A stretch of DNA of 54,334 bases from Desulfovibrio sp. GTDB lineage: Bacteria > Desulfobacterota > Desulfovibrionia > Desulfovibrionales > Desulfovibrionaceae. Each line of letters begins with the position of its first letter. The first letter of the stretch is position 1. The notes beneath the pieces are model-generated. The model had not been told where the DNA came from, did no database searches, and was given only the letters and a program-made list of their open reading frames with translations. Below are positions 8,408 to 16,744 of the stretch, in pieces. The position numbers and the translations under genes are program-made. The stretch lies in NCBI GenBank assembly GCA_031288535.1, contig JAITRF010000082.1, positions 1-54,334 of the forward strand, written 5' to 3'.

Positions 8408-9766
8408 ATGAACGAGGTTCCAGGCTGTTTCAAGGCTTATGACATTCGCGGCCGGGTGCCTGGCGAGCTGAACCCGGAACTGGCCCGGCGCATCGGCCTG
8501 GCCTTTGCCGCGGAGTTTGCGCCGGGGACGGTGTGCGTCGGCCATGACGCGCGTCTCTCAAGCCCGGACCTGGCGCTTGCCCTGCAGGACGGACTCTGCC
8601 ATGGCGGCGTGGACTGCGTGGACATAGGCCTGTGCGGCACCGAGGAGGTCTACCATGCCACCTTCAGCCAGGGTTTCGGCGGCGGGATCATGGTCACGGC
8701 CAGCCACAACCCGGCGGATTGGAACGGCATGAAGCTTGTGCGCGGGCAAGCGATCCCGATTAGCGGGGACAGCGGCCTACCGGCGCTGCGCGAGCGCGTC
8801 GCGCGCGGCGGGTCGCCCGGGGCCGGGCGGCGGGGGCGCAGGCGCGAGGACTCGTTCAGGGCCGAATATGCCGCACTGCTTCGTTCCCTTGCGGGCGCGG
8901 ACGAGGGAGCTACGCTGCCCCCTTTGCGGATCGTGGCCAACATCGGCAACGGCAGCGCCTGGCCGGCCTTGCGCGCGATTTCCGCCGGACTTCCCGGAAC
9001 CGTCATCCCGCTGCACGAGCGCCCGGACGGAAGCTTTCCCAACGGGGTGCCCAATCCGTTGCTGCCGGAGAACCGGGAGGCCACCTCCGCTGCGGTGCGC
9101 GCGCACAAGGCAGACCTCGGCCTGGCGTTTGACGGCGATTTTGACCGCTGCTTTTTCTTCGATGAAACAGGCGCTTTTGTGGAAAGCTATTATCTGGTCG
9201 GCCTGCTGGCCGCGGATTTGCTCTCCGACCATCCGGGCGAGCGCATCCTGCACGATCCGCGGCTTGTCTGGAACACCCGCGAGGTGGTGGAGGGGGCCGG
9301 AGGAACGGCGATTGAGGGCAAAACCGGCCATGCTTTCATGAAAGAGCGGATGCGCGCCGAAAATATCCTCTACGGGGGAGAGATGAGCGGGCACCACTAT
9401 TTCAGGGATTTTTGCTGGTGCGACAGCGGCATGCTGGCCTGGCTGACGCTCTGGAGGCTTCTCGGCCGGAGCGGGAAGTCCTTGGGCGCGCTTTTGGCCG
9501 GGCGGATACGGCGTTACCCGATCAGCGGCGAGATAAACAGGAGCGTGAGCGATGTCGCGGCCGTTCTGCAAAAGGTCGAAAGGCTCCATGCCTCCCGCGC
9601 CCTGTCCGTATCTTACATAGACGGACTGAGCATGGACCTGGGAGACTGGCGCTTCAACCTGCGCGCCTCGAACACCGAGCCTCTGTTGCGTCTCAACGTG
9701 GAGAGCAGGGGGGACCCGGAACTCATGGCGGCTAAACGGGACGAACTGCTGGCCCTTGTGGTTTGA
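8408..9766 (+). CDS. manB: phosphomannomutase/phosphoglucomutase
   Basis: The enzyme interconverts hexose 6- and 1-phosphates, supplying GDP-mannose or UDP-glucose for LPS, capsule or exopolysaccharide. The 452-residue protein carries the phosphoserine loop TASHNPADWNGMK, the metal loop DGDFDRC, and the sugar-binding GGEMSGHH. The C-terminal phosphate loop is RASNTEPLLRLNVE. ATG 8408 begins MNEVPGCFKAYDIRG, matching the family N-terminus; the longer upstream frame is promoter DNA. It stands alone between a terminator and a convergent transglycosylase gene. Mannose versus glucose preference cannot be read from sequence. Confidence 0.94.
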   Translation: MNEVPGCFKAYDIRGRVPGELNPELARRIGLAFAAEFAPGTVCVGHDARLSSPDLALALQDGLCHGGVDCVDIGLCGTEEVYHATFSQGFGGGIMVTASHNPADWNGMKLVRGQAIPISGDSGLPALRERVARGGSPGAGRRGRRREDSFRAEYAALLRSLAGADEGATLPPLRIVANIGNGSAWPALRAISAGLPGTVIPLHERPDGSFPNGVPNPLLPENREATSAAVRAHKADLGLAFDGDFDRCFFFDETGAFVESYYLVGLLAADLLSDHPGERILHDPRLVWNTREVVEGAGGTAIEGKTGHAFMKERMRAENILYGGEMSGHHYFRDFCWCDSGMLAWLTLWRLLGRSGKSLGALLAGRIRRYPISGEINRSVSDVAAVLQKVERLHASRALSVSYIDGLSMDLGDWRFNLRASNTEPLLRLNVESRGDPELMAAKRDELLALVV

Positions 9767-9831
9767 CGCCGCGCCGCCTTCAACAATGGTCCGATTCGGA
9801 TCCCGGACAAAATGCCGGCCATCGCCTCAGC

Positions 9832-9855
9832 CCGGCAATGGATGGAGATTGCCGG
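9832..9855. terminator. hairpin between convergent manB and the mltC-like gene
   Basis: CCGGCAAT and ATTGCCGG form a perfect 8-bp stem with an 8-base loop in the short gap between two convergent genes. No T-run follows on either strand. A shared terminator is the likely role but is not certain. Confidence 0.4.
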
Positions 9856-9883
9856 TCATGGGGGCTGATTGGCATGATGCGGG

Positions 9884-11131
9884 TCAGTACGCGGAATAGC
9901 TGTGCATTCTCCCCAGCACCAGTTCGACGTAGCGGCGGGTTTCGTTGTTCGGCATGCGCGTGGTGAGGTGGGTGTAAAGCTGTTCCGGGCTCAGGGAATT
10001 TATGCGCTCCACGGCGCTTTTGTCGTCTGTGGAATCAAAAAGGCGCAGCACCGCCTTCGGTCCTCCGTTGTAGGCCGCGATAACGCAGATCTGGCGCGAG
10101 AAGGAGTTGTGCACCCCGCCGAAATAGCGACGGCCGAGCAGATGCAGATAGGCCGTCCCGTAGCTGATATTTTTTTCGGGGCTCATGAGGATGTCCAGAC
10201 CGGGCGCGCCCGAAAAACCCGTGAGATAGCGGTGCGCTTCATAGCCGGCGCTGTCCGGGACGATCTGCATGAGGCCCACTGCCCTGTTCCGGCTTACGGC
10301 CAACGGGTTGAAGTGGCTTTCCGTGTGCATTACCGCAAGCACCATGGCCGGACTCAGATTGTATTTTTCCGCGTAATGGCTGACGGCATTTTTATAGAAC
10401 CGCGCCGCCGCCATCCCCCCCGTCCCGCTGCCGGAAGGACGAAAACCGCGCACCAGGAGTCGCAGAAGGCCGTCCCGGCCCCGATCCGGGGCGCAGGCCA
10501 GAATATCGCCCTCCGCCAAAGTTTCCGGCGTCCTGCGCCAGCGCAGGGGAAATCCCTCCCTGTCCCATTCTTCTCCGTATAGAGCCGGGAGAAGGGTTTG
10601 CGGGCCAAAGTCCCGCGCCTCGGCAAAATAGTTAGCCTGCAGGGGATCGGGAAGATCCGGGGCAAGGGCGGCGGCGGATTGCCCGAGCGGGACAATCTCG
10701 GCCGTCCTCCCGTCCAGAAAGCGGAAAACTACCCGGTCCTTTGCAAAGCGCAGGGATGTCCCCGACCTTTCCTCAGGGAGAAAATCTTCTTCCGCACGGT
10801 GAAGCGCAGCCTCCGGCCGCTTTGGAAATTGCCCGCGCCCGTCCGGCGGGACGTTCTCCACGACAAAGCGGAGCGGGCGCAAAGCGGGCAAGGCCTCGGA
10901 GGTCCGGGCCGACGGCTCGTCCGGGGCGTTCAGGCTGACGGGCTGACGGATATGGGATGGCGGGGAGACGGGAGCATGCGCCGGTTGCGCGCGGCAGACG
11001 AGCATCCCCGCGCAGAAAGCCGCCAGGGCCAGGAAGGAATAAAGCGCAGCCGCCCTTCTTGCGGAAAATATGGCCTTTCCCCGGGTCGCGCGGGCCGGAG
11101 GTCCGTCGGAATTCTGGCGATCGTTTCGCAT
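9884..11131 (-). CDS. mltC: membrane-associated lytic murein transglycosylase, MltC-like
   Basis: The 415-residue protein has one N-terminal membrane/signal segment (about residues 27-47), a domain resembling the MltC N-terminal module, and a family 1 SLT domain. The catalytic Glu is in HTESHFNP, with AVGLMQIVP and AAYNGGP as the remaining signature. It cleaves the MurNAc-GlcNAc bond to form 1,6-anhydro-muropeptides. E. coli MltC is a lipoprotein; here a Cys (MLVCRAQ) lies at the end of the hydrophobic stretch and could be lipidated, but the lipobox is imperfect. Start chosen at 11131 (MRNDRQNS), since the region further upstream contains repeat copy B4. Confidence 0.83.
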   Translation of the reverse strand: MRNDRQNSDGPPARATRGKAIFSARRAAALYSFLALAAFCAGMLVCRAQPAHAPVSPPSHIRQPVSLNAPDEPSARTSEALPALRPLRFVVENVPPDGRGQFPKRPEAALHRAEEDFLPEERSGTSLRFAKDRVVFRFLDGRTAEIVPLGQSAAALAPDLPDPLQANYFAEARDFGPQTLLPALYGEEWDREGFPLRWRRTPETLAEGDILACAPDRGRDGLLRLLVRGFRPSGSGTGGMAAARFYKNAVSHYAEKYNLSPAMVLAVMHTESHFNPLAVSRNRAVGLMQIVPDSAGYEAHRYLTGFSGAPGLDILMSPEKNISYGTAYLHLLGRRYFGGVHNSFSRQICVIAAYNGGPKAVLRLFDSTDDKSAVERINSLSPEQLYTHLTTRMPNNETRRYVELVLGRMHSYSAY

Positions 11132-11176
11132 GGCGTTTCGCTGCTTAAAACGGTTTGACGTTGAAGCGTGGCAGCT

Positions 11177-11200
11177 CGACTTTTCAAAGTTGAACCGCTC
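11177..11200 (-). repeat. partial three-hairpin element, copy B4
   Basis: Twenty-four bases on the minus strand are identical to 37055-37078, the 5' arm and loop of hairpin 1 in copy B3. It lies 46 bases upstream of the mltC-like start codon, and the remainder of the element has degenerated. Confidence 0.65.
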
Positions 11201-11275
11201 CAGTACGCTGTGACACTTAAAAATGCGGATCAAGCGGCGTATCAGCCGCCGGAGCAACACCACGTTTTTTGCTTT

Positions 11276-11324
11276 GCGATCTTGTCGCTAAAACGGAGCG
11301 GATGCGTAGTTTTAAGCGGTACAC
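11276..11324. repeat. family A inverted repeat, copy 2
   Basis: This stretch aligns with 815-863. It shares GCGATCTT, CGCT-AAAAC, GCG-ATGCG and AGTTTTAAGCG-TACAC in the same order and spacing. The stem is imperfect here but perfect in copy 1. It lies between the TVP38-family gene and the mltC-like gene. Confidence 0.65.
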
Positions 11325-11349
11325 GGCACTAGTGATGCAAGATGCGTTC

Positions 11350-12021
11350 CTATGCCTGTTTTTTTTCGTCGGACAGGGCGTCTTTGATCTCGTCCCGGCA
11401 GCGGCGGTAGAGGGCTATGCCGATGGCCGTGGAAACGATGAAGAGCAGAGCGGCAAGACCCACGCGCCACAGGAGGTCCACGCGCAACCCGCTGCCGAGC
11501 AGGGCGAAAATCAGCGTCTGGGGCGCATAGCCCAGTATGGAGCCGGCAATGAAGGGGGGGGCGGGGATGGACGTCACTCCGGCGATCATGTTGGTCAGGG
11601 CGTTGTTGCCGATGGGGAGACAGCGTACGGCCACCGTCGTGGCGAAAGGACTGCGGGAGAGAAACCTGTCCAGAGGGCGGATTTTTTCTCCGAACCGCTT
11701 GAGCAGGGCGGGACGGGCCAGCAGGCGGGCGTAGAAGAACCCGGCGGCGCAGCCGAAGCCCAGGCCGGCCAGGGTGAGCCCGGTGCCGTCGAGAACGCCG
11801 AAGGCGTAGCCTCCCAGCGCGGCCAGGGCCTGGCGGGGAAAGCCCAGAGGCGAGAGAAGAGTGACCAGGGCGACGTATATGGCGGCGCCGCCGCTGTGCT
11901 TCAGGTATGTGTCCGCAAAGGCCGGGTCGAGCACTTCGCTGATGTTCAGAAGATGGACGAGAAGCGAGGCCCCGGCCAGGATGAGGAAGAAGACTCCGAT
12001 TTTCAAAATTGGGGAGGTCAT
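11350..12021 (-). CDS. TVP38/TMEM64 (DedA superfamily) membrane protein
   Basis: The 223-residue protein is largely hydrophobic, with about six membrane segments. A central SNARE-associated/VTT domain carries FPRQALAALGGYAFG and CLPIGNNALTNMIAGVT. The family is linked to phospholipid scrambling or lipid-carrier transport across the inner membrane. Start set at 12021 (MTSPILKIG, with GGGGAGGTC on the plus strand as a poor guide), because 12051-12110 is an intergenic repeat copy rather than coding sequence. It follows the glycosyltransferase gene in the same direction and may share its transcript. Confidence 0.88.
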   Translation of the reverse strand: MTSPILKIGVFFLILAGASLLVHLLNISEVLDPAFADTYLKHSGGAAIYVALVTLLSPLGFPRQALAALGGYAFGVLDGTGLTLAGLGFGCAAGFFYARLLARPALLKRFGEKIRPLDRFLSRSPFATTVAVRCLPIGNNALTNMIAGVTSIPAPPFIAGSILGYAPQTLIFALLGSGLRVDLLWRVGLAALLFIVSTAIGIALYRRCRDEIKDALSDEKKQA

Positions 12022-12050
12022 GGAATTTGCTTTGCCGTCTTTCCGCTTGG

Positions 12051-12110
12051 GGCGTTTTACGCTTGAGATTCCCGCCTGACGGCGAAGCAGGTCGCCTCGC
12101 GGCAACCTCA
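12051..12110 (-). repeat. partial three-hairpin element, copy B5
   Basis: On the minus strand this matches the hairpin 3 module and tail of copy B1. The order TTGCCGC, CCTGCT, CGCCGTCA, GCGG, AATC, CAAGCGTAAAA is conserved. It fills the gap between the glycosyltransferase stop and the membrane-protein start, and it supports the shorter start of the latter. Confidence 0.65.
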
Positions 12111-12120
12111 TTGGACTGCT

Positions 12121-12897
12121 CTAGCCGCGTTCGCGGATCTTGCACCCGTAGATATTGCGCTTCTGCATCCAGCGCACGGCCAGGAGGTCGTGGAGGCCGG
12201 AAAAGGCCCGATCCCAGACCCCGTATTTGGAAAGGCCGCGCACGCGCGGGCGGTGATTGACCGGGGACTCCGCCACCTTCGCCCCCAGAAGCTTCATGAG
12301 CGTGGGCAGAAAACGGTGCATGCCCCTGAACGCGGGCAGCCTGCGGGCCATCGAGGCGCGCATGACCTTGAGGGAGCAGCCGGTGTCGCTGACGTCCTCG
12401 GAGGTAAGACGGTTGCGCACGGCATTGGCGAACCTGGAAGATATTTTCTTGACGACGGAATCCTGACGGCGTCTGCGCACTCCGATGACCATATCGTTGT
12501 CCCGTCCGAAAAGATCGAGAAGGCGCGGAATATCGGCCGGATCGTTCTGGAGATCCGCGTCCAGTGTGACCAGGATCGCCCCTGCGGCTTCCGTGAAGCC
12601 GGTAAAAAGGGCGGCGGACTGTCCGCTGTTTTCGGCAAGGGCCAGGTAGCGCAGGCGCTTGTCCGCGGCGGCTTCGGCCTTGATCCGAGCGAGGCTTTGG
12701 TCGCCGCTGCCGTCGTCCACGAAGATCAGCTCCCAGGGGCGGGGCTGCCGCGCCATGGCCGCCTTGATCTCCGCCGTGAGAGGGGCGATATTGCCTTCCT
12801 CGTTATAGACCGGCACGATCAGGCTGACCTCCGCCCCATCCGGGGCCTTGGCGCCCGTTGCGCGGTGTTCACCGGTATTTTCCTGCATGCCGCGCAT
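12121..12897 (-). CDS. family 2 glycosyltransferase (dolichyl/polyprenyl-phosphate sugar synthase-like)
   Basis: The 258-residue protein has a GT-A fold signature. This comprises LIVPVYNEEGN, FVDDGSGDQS, the DADLQNDP motif that holds metal and nucleotide sugar, and RNRLTSEDVSDTGCSLKVMR. It resembles DPM1-type enzymes that load a sugar onto a polyprenyl phosphate. No C-terminal membrane segments are seen, so it would act as a soluble or peripheral enzyme on the cytoplasmic face. On its strand a GGGAGG lies 10 bases ahead of ATG 12897. It precedes the TVP38-family gene and is divergent from lysA. The sugar and the lipid acceptor are unknown. Confidence 0.88.
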   Translation of the reverse strand: MRGMQENTGEHRATGAKAPDGAEVSLIVPVYNEEGNIAPLTAEIKAAMARQPRPWELIFVDDGSGDQSLARIKAEAAADKRLRYLALAENSGQSAALFTGFTEAAGAILVTLDADLQNDPADIPRLLDLFGRDNDMVIGVRRRRQDSVVKKISSRFANAVRNRLTSEDVSDTGCSLKVMRASMARRLPAFRGMHRFLPTLMKLLGAKVAESPVNHRPRVRGLSKYGVWDRAFSGLHDLLAVRWMQKRNIYGCKIRERG

Positions 12898-13010
12898 ATA
12901 TCGGAAACCTCCCGTCTTGTAAACAAAAGCCGGCAAGCGCGTTTCGCCCGCGCTTCCCGCGTCCGCCGCTCTTGACCGGGGCGCGCCAAGAGATTAAAAG
13001 GGTTGCCGAA

Positions 13011-14288
13011 ATGAACCATGCAAGCAAAAGCGCCTGCGGCGCAACCAGAAACAGATGCAGCGCGGAACTGGGGTTTTTCGGTTCCGCGCTGCCGCACGAA
13101 CTTGTCCGCGACTTCGGCACTCCCCTTTATGTCTACAATGAAAGCGTGCTGCGCGAGCGTTGCCGGGAACTGAAGGGGCTCTCCGAGGACCCCGGTTTCC
13201 GGGTCTGCTACTCCACCAAAGCCAACGGCAATCCGCATCTTTTGCGCATAATCCGCGAAGAGGGCCTGATCGCCGACGCCATGAGTCCGGGCGAACTTGC
13301 CCTGCTGAAGCGCGCCGGCTTTCGCAAGGAAGAGATCTGCTACGTCTGCAACAACGTGGACGCTGCGGAACTCGCCCTGGCCAACGCCCAAGCGGACCAT
13401 GTCAGCGTGGATTCGGTGTCGCAGGTCGAAAGTTTCGGCCGCGTGAACCCGGGCGGACGGGTCATGGCCCGCGTAAACCCCGGCATCGGGGCCGGGCATA
13501 GTTCCAAGGTCATAACCGCCGGAAAAAAAACAAAATTCGGCATTCCCCCGGAAGATTTCGGCGCGTTGCGCGCAGCCCTGGATGCATACGGCCTCAAGCT
13601 CATTGGGCTGAATCAGCACGTAGGCTCCCTGTTTATGGACCCCAAACCATATCTTGACGCCGCGCGCTGGCTCCTCAAAACCGCCGCATCCTTCCCCGGC
13701 CTTGAAATCATCGACTTCGGCGGCGGCTTCGGCGTTCCCTACCGCAAGTACGACATGGAAAAGCGCCTGGATCTCGCGGAGTTCGGTCTCAGGTTCGGGG
13801 CGCTGATCAGCGCTTTCCGGGCAAAGCAGGGGTTTTCCGGAATATTCATCATTGAGCCCGGCCGCTACATAGCCGCCGAATGCTCCATACTCCTGGGCAC
13901 GGTTACGGCCGTGAAAAATAACGGAGGGGTCCGCTATGTCGGAACGGACCTGGGGTTCAACGTGCTGGCCCGCCCCATGATCTACGATTCCTTCCACGAC
14001 CTGGAGGTTTATCCCGGAAACGACAAGCCGCGCGCCCTGACGCTCCAGACCGTGGTCGGCAATATCTGCGAAACCGGCGACGTGCTGGCCAGGGACCGGC
14101 AGATCCCCGAACTGGTCGAGGGCGACATTGTCGGGGTACTCGACGCCGGGGCCTACGGGCAGGCCATGAGCTCCAACTATAACCAGCGTCTGCGCCCGGC
14201 CGAAGCGCTGATTCGCCCGGACGGGTCTTGTTCGCTCATCCGGCGCAGAGACACGATTGAAGACCTGCTTGCCGTTTATCCGGAATAA
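13011..14288 (+). CDS. lysA: diaminopimelate decarboxylase
   Basis: LysA decarboxylates meso-diaminopimelate to lysine. The 425-residue protein has the PLP lysine in CYSTKANGNP and the fold-III signature HVGSLF. Other family segments are FGGGFGVPY, EPGRYIAAE, and the C-terminal GAYGQAMSSNYNQR with its substrate-site residues. ATG 13011 gives a short extra N-terminus (about 30 residues) before the usual start of the barrel. The longer upstream frame overlaps the divergent glycosyltransferase gene and was not used. queA follows 45 bases later. Confidence 0.95.
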   Translation: MNHASKSACGATRNRCSAELGFFGSALPHELVRDFGTPLYVYNESVLRERCRELKGLSEDPGFRVCYSTKANGNPHLLRIIREEGLIADAMSPGELALLKRAGFRKEEICYVCNNVDAAELALANAQADHVSVDSVSQVESFGRVNPGGRVMARVNPGIGAGHSSKVITAGKKTKFGIPPEDFGALRAALDAYGLKLIGLNQHVGSLFMDPKPYLDAARWLLKTAASFPGLEIIDFGGGFGVPYRKYDMEKRLDLAEFGLRFGALISAFRAKQGFSGIFIIEPGRYIAAECSILLGTVTAVKNNGGVRYVGTDLGFNVLARPMIYDSFHDLEVYPGNDKPRALTLQTVVGNICETGDVLARDRQIPELVEGDIVGVLDAGAYGQAMSSNYNQRLRPAEALIRPDGSCSLIRRRDTIEDLLAVYPE

Positions 14289-14333
14289 TCCTGCCGCCGG
14301 GGAACCGCCCGGCGCAAATTCCCCCGCAGTGCC

Positions 14334-15602
14334 GTGAACCCCGCCCGAAACAAGCCGGAAGCCGATTTTTTGCGGCAAAGCTATTTTTATGATTTGCCGC
14401 CGGAGCGCATAGCGCAAACCCCCTCTCCCGGCCGCGCCGACGCGCGGCTCATGGTTCTGGACAGGGCGGACGGGAAGACGCATTGCGGTTTTTTTTCCGA
14501 CGTTCTCCGGCATCTCCCGGAAAACTGCCTGGTGGTGGCCAACAATACGCGCGTGATCAAAGCCCGGCTGTCCGGAAAACGCCCCTTGGGGGGGCGCGTG
14601 GATCTGCTGCTCTCCCCTCCTCTGGAAAAGCTGCGAAGCCCGTCGTCCGCCGCCGGGGAAGACAGCGCCGAATGCGAAGTTCTGCTGCGTCCTGCGAAAA
14701 AGCAGCGTCCGGGCGATGTGATAAGCTTTGCACCCGGCTTTTACGCGCGTTTTCTGGAGCATCTCGGACAGGGAAGAGGGCGCGTCCGCCTTTTTTGGAA
14801 AGGGGATCTGACAGAGGTTCTGGAAAAGTACGGCCGCACCCCCCTGCCGCCCTATATAAGGCGCGTCCCCGCGCCGGACGCGCCGGACGCGCCGGACGCG
14901 GCGGGCGCGGCGGACGCGGCGGACGCCGAACGCTACCAAACCGTCTATGCCCGCGCGGACAAGGCCGGGGCCGTGGCCGCTCCCACCGCGGGGCTGCATT
15001 TTACCCGTGAACTGCGCGAGGCCCTCGCGTCCTCCGGACGGGAATGGGCTGAGCTTACGCTTTACGTGGGTTACGGCACCTTCACCCCGGTGCGCTGCGC
15101 GGATATACGCGCGCATGCCCTGCACCCGGAATACGCGCAGTTGCCGGAGGAAACCGCCAGGGCGCTCGCAAGGGCCAAGAATGAGGGCCGTCCGGTCATA
15201 GCCCTGGGCACCACTTCGGCCCGCGCCCTGGAGGGTATCTTCCTCGCGCAAAACCCGGAACTGGCCGGGCCGGAACGGGTTGAGACCGGAACATCCGCCC
15301 CGGCCGGGGAGAATGGCGCGGCCGGGTTCGCTCCGGGACAGCCCGGCATCGAACCCGCTTGTTCCGCCGGGAGTCTTCCCCGCTTCGCGCCCTTTGCCGG
15401 GCGGGTGGATGTTTTTCTTTATCCGGGGCGGCCTTTCCGGGTGATCGACGGGTTGATCACCAACTTCCACCTGCCGGAATCCTCGTTGCTCATGCTCGTT
15501 TGCGCCTTCGCGGGCCGGGAGCGCGTACTTGCGGCCTACCGCGAGGCCGTCCGCCTCGGATTCAGATTTTTTTCCTACGGCGACGCCATGTTGATTCTAT
15601 AG
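14334..15602 (+). CDS. queA: S-adenosylmethionine:tRNA ribosyltransferase-isomerase (queuosine synthesis)
   Basis: QueA transfers and isomerises the ribosyl group of SAM onto 7-aminomethyl-7-deazaguanine tRNA to make epoxyqueuosine. Family motifs are present: YDLPPERIAQTP near the N-terminus, NNTRVIKARL, APTAGLHFT, LYVGYGTF, and GLITNFHLPESSLLMLV. The start is GTG 14334. At 422 residues it is longer than usual (about 340-360). There are two low-complexity insertions. One is an Ala/Pro/Asp run from tandem GCGCCGGAC repeats at 14871-14925; the other is a Gly/Ala/Pro-rich loop near residue 330. Both fall in loops, so activity is probably kept. Confidence 0.94.
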   Translation: MNPARNKPEADFLRQSYFYDLPPERIAQTPSPGRADARLMVLDRADGKTHCGFFSDVLRHLPENCLVVANNTRVIKARLSGKRPLGGRVDLLLSPPLEKLRSPSSAAGEDSAECEVLLRPAKKQRPGDVISFAPGFYARFLEHLGQGRGRVRLFWKGDLTEVLEKYGRTPLPPYIRRVPAPDAPDAPDAAGAADAADAERYQTVYARADKAGAVAAPTAGLHFTRELREALASSGREWAELTLYVGYGTFTPVRCADIRAHALHPEYAQLPEETARALARAKNEGRPVIALGTTSARALEGIFLAQNPELAGPERVETGTSAPAGENGAAGFAPGQPGIEPACSAGSLPRFAPFAGRVDVFLYPGRPFRVIDGLITNFHLPESSLLMLVCAFAGRERVLAAYREAVRLGFRFFSYGDAMLIL

Positions 15603-15873
15603 GGCGGCTTATGCATCTTTAATGTCAAATCGCTCCAAGCGGACCGTCGGCGGGAATATGGCGGCCAAGGCGGCAATGATGGAGCCAGCGGAGATTCCCG
15701 TTGCCTGGTGAATTGAACCCTGTTAAAAGGGCGGGGAGGAGCATGGTCCGCAGGCCCACAATCAGCCCGGGTGCCGTGTCATCCGCAGAATGCGCGACAT
15801 TGCCGCGTTGTAGCGCCTGACTACGTTGTAACGCCTGATAGCGAAAACAATCTCATCGATACGAGGAACCCTT
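15603..15873. other. gene-free spacer with an 18-base tandem duplication
   Basis: No gene is supported between queA and the OsmC-like gene. At 15806-15823 and 15824-15841 an 18-base unit (CGTTGTAGCGCCTGACTA) is duplicated with three changes. GAGGAACCC at 15862-15870 serves as the ribosome binding site of the next gene. Confidence 0.6.
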
Positions 15874-16284
15874 ATGCCGACAGTCAGCACAACCTATCTC
15901 GGAGATCTGCACGTCGAATGCGTGCACGAGCGCAGCGGGGCGCGTTTCGTCACGGACGCCCCGGTGGACAACAACGGCAAGGGGGAAGCGTTTTCCCCCT
16001 CGGATCTTGCGGCGGCGGCGCTCGCGAGCTGCCAGTTGACGATCATGGGCATCTACGCGAACAGCAGAGACCTGGATATCTCCGGAGCCAAGGTGGACGT
16101 GGAAAAAACCATGAGCGCCAATCCGCGCCGCATCGGCGCCTTTGACGTGACCGTCACCATGCCGGACAAGGACTACACGGAAAAAGACAAAAAAGGCCTG
16201 GAAGCCGCCGCCCGCTCCTGCCCGGTCATGCAATCCCTGCACCCGGACACGAAAAAAAACCTGACCTTTGTCTGGACGCGTTGA
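15874..16284 (+). CDS. OsmC/Ohr-family protein
   Basis: The 136-residue protein fits the OsmC superfamily. It has FSPSDLAAAALASCQ with the first cysteine and RSCPVMQSLHPD with the second, the pair used to reduce organic or lipid hydroperoxides. The N-terminal swapped strand with T-x-Y-x-G-x-L is also family-like. It is a cytoplasmic dimeric peroxidase by family knowledge, useful to an anaerobe facing oxidative stress. It is monocistronic by position. Whether it belongs to the Ohr, OsmC or YhfA subgroup cannot be settled by eye; the CP-x-M pattern leans toward the YhfA/OsmC side. Confidence 0.88.
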   Translation: MPTVSTTYLGDLHVECVHERSGARFVTDAPVDNNGKGEAFSPSDLAAAALASCQLTIMGIYANSRDLDISGAKVDVEKTMSANPRRIGAFDVTVTMPDKDYTEKDKKGLEAAARSCPVMQSLHPDTKKNLTFVWTR

Positions 16285-16744
16285 AGGCTCTCCGGACGCG
16301 GCGATCCCTCCTTGCCGCCAAAGCCGCCGGAGTCGGTTCGGGCATGGCTTCCCGTCAGGCTGCCTTCCGCCGGGATGCATGTCAGAGCATTTAGGGAAGG
16401 GCTGATTAATTGGGGTTCCGCCCCAAACCCCGCCGGGGGAGCGTCAGCCGTAGGCGAGGTTTCGAGCCGTACGGATGACGACAGCAGCGATAATGATTTC
16501 CCCCGGACCCCCTCGATAATAACTCATTGAAATATCTATTGACAGCACAGAGGGCAAAGCCATCTCAAAAATAAATCAGTGCTTCATTAGAGCATTTTAC
16601 GCTTGAGATGCGATCCTGGCGGCAAATTGGCGCCGGACCCGAAACGCGCTGAAGAGATCCGCGTTTCTGCCGAAAAGAATCCGTAGCCCGACAACACAGC
16701 GCCCGATGCGTCCGCAGGGGGCGCGTCCGACAGGATCAGGTTCC
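16285..16744. other. gene-free spacer before the Lol operon
   Basis: About 460 bases carry no supported gene. Present are a near-palindrome GGGGTTCCGCCCCAAACCCC around 16412-16431, an AT-rich patch at 16500-16590 that could hold the Lol operon promoter, and repeat copy B6 at 16588-16640. I see no clear -35/-10 pair. Confidence 0.5.
16588..16640 (-). repeat. partial three-hairpin element, copy B6
   Basis: Read on the minus strand this ends ATCTCAAGCGTAAAATGCTC. That matches the tail of copies B1 and B5 (15 identical bases with 12056-12070), preceded by a TTGCCGCCAGG-like hairpin 3 remnant. Confidence 0.55.

Noticed and set aside
12022..12111. N-terminal extension of the TVP38-family protein
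   Set aside because: The DNA matches the B-family intergenic repeat, so it is unlikely to be coding.
12819..15470. 883-codon open frame on the minus strand opposite lysA and queA
   Set aside because: It runs antisense to two well-recognised enzymes, has no family motifs, and is the kind of frame that GC-rich codon bias creates.
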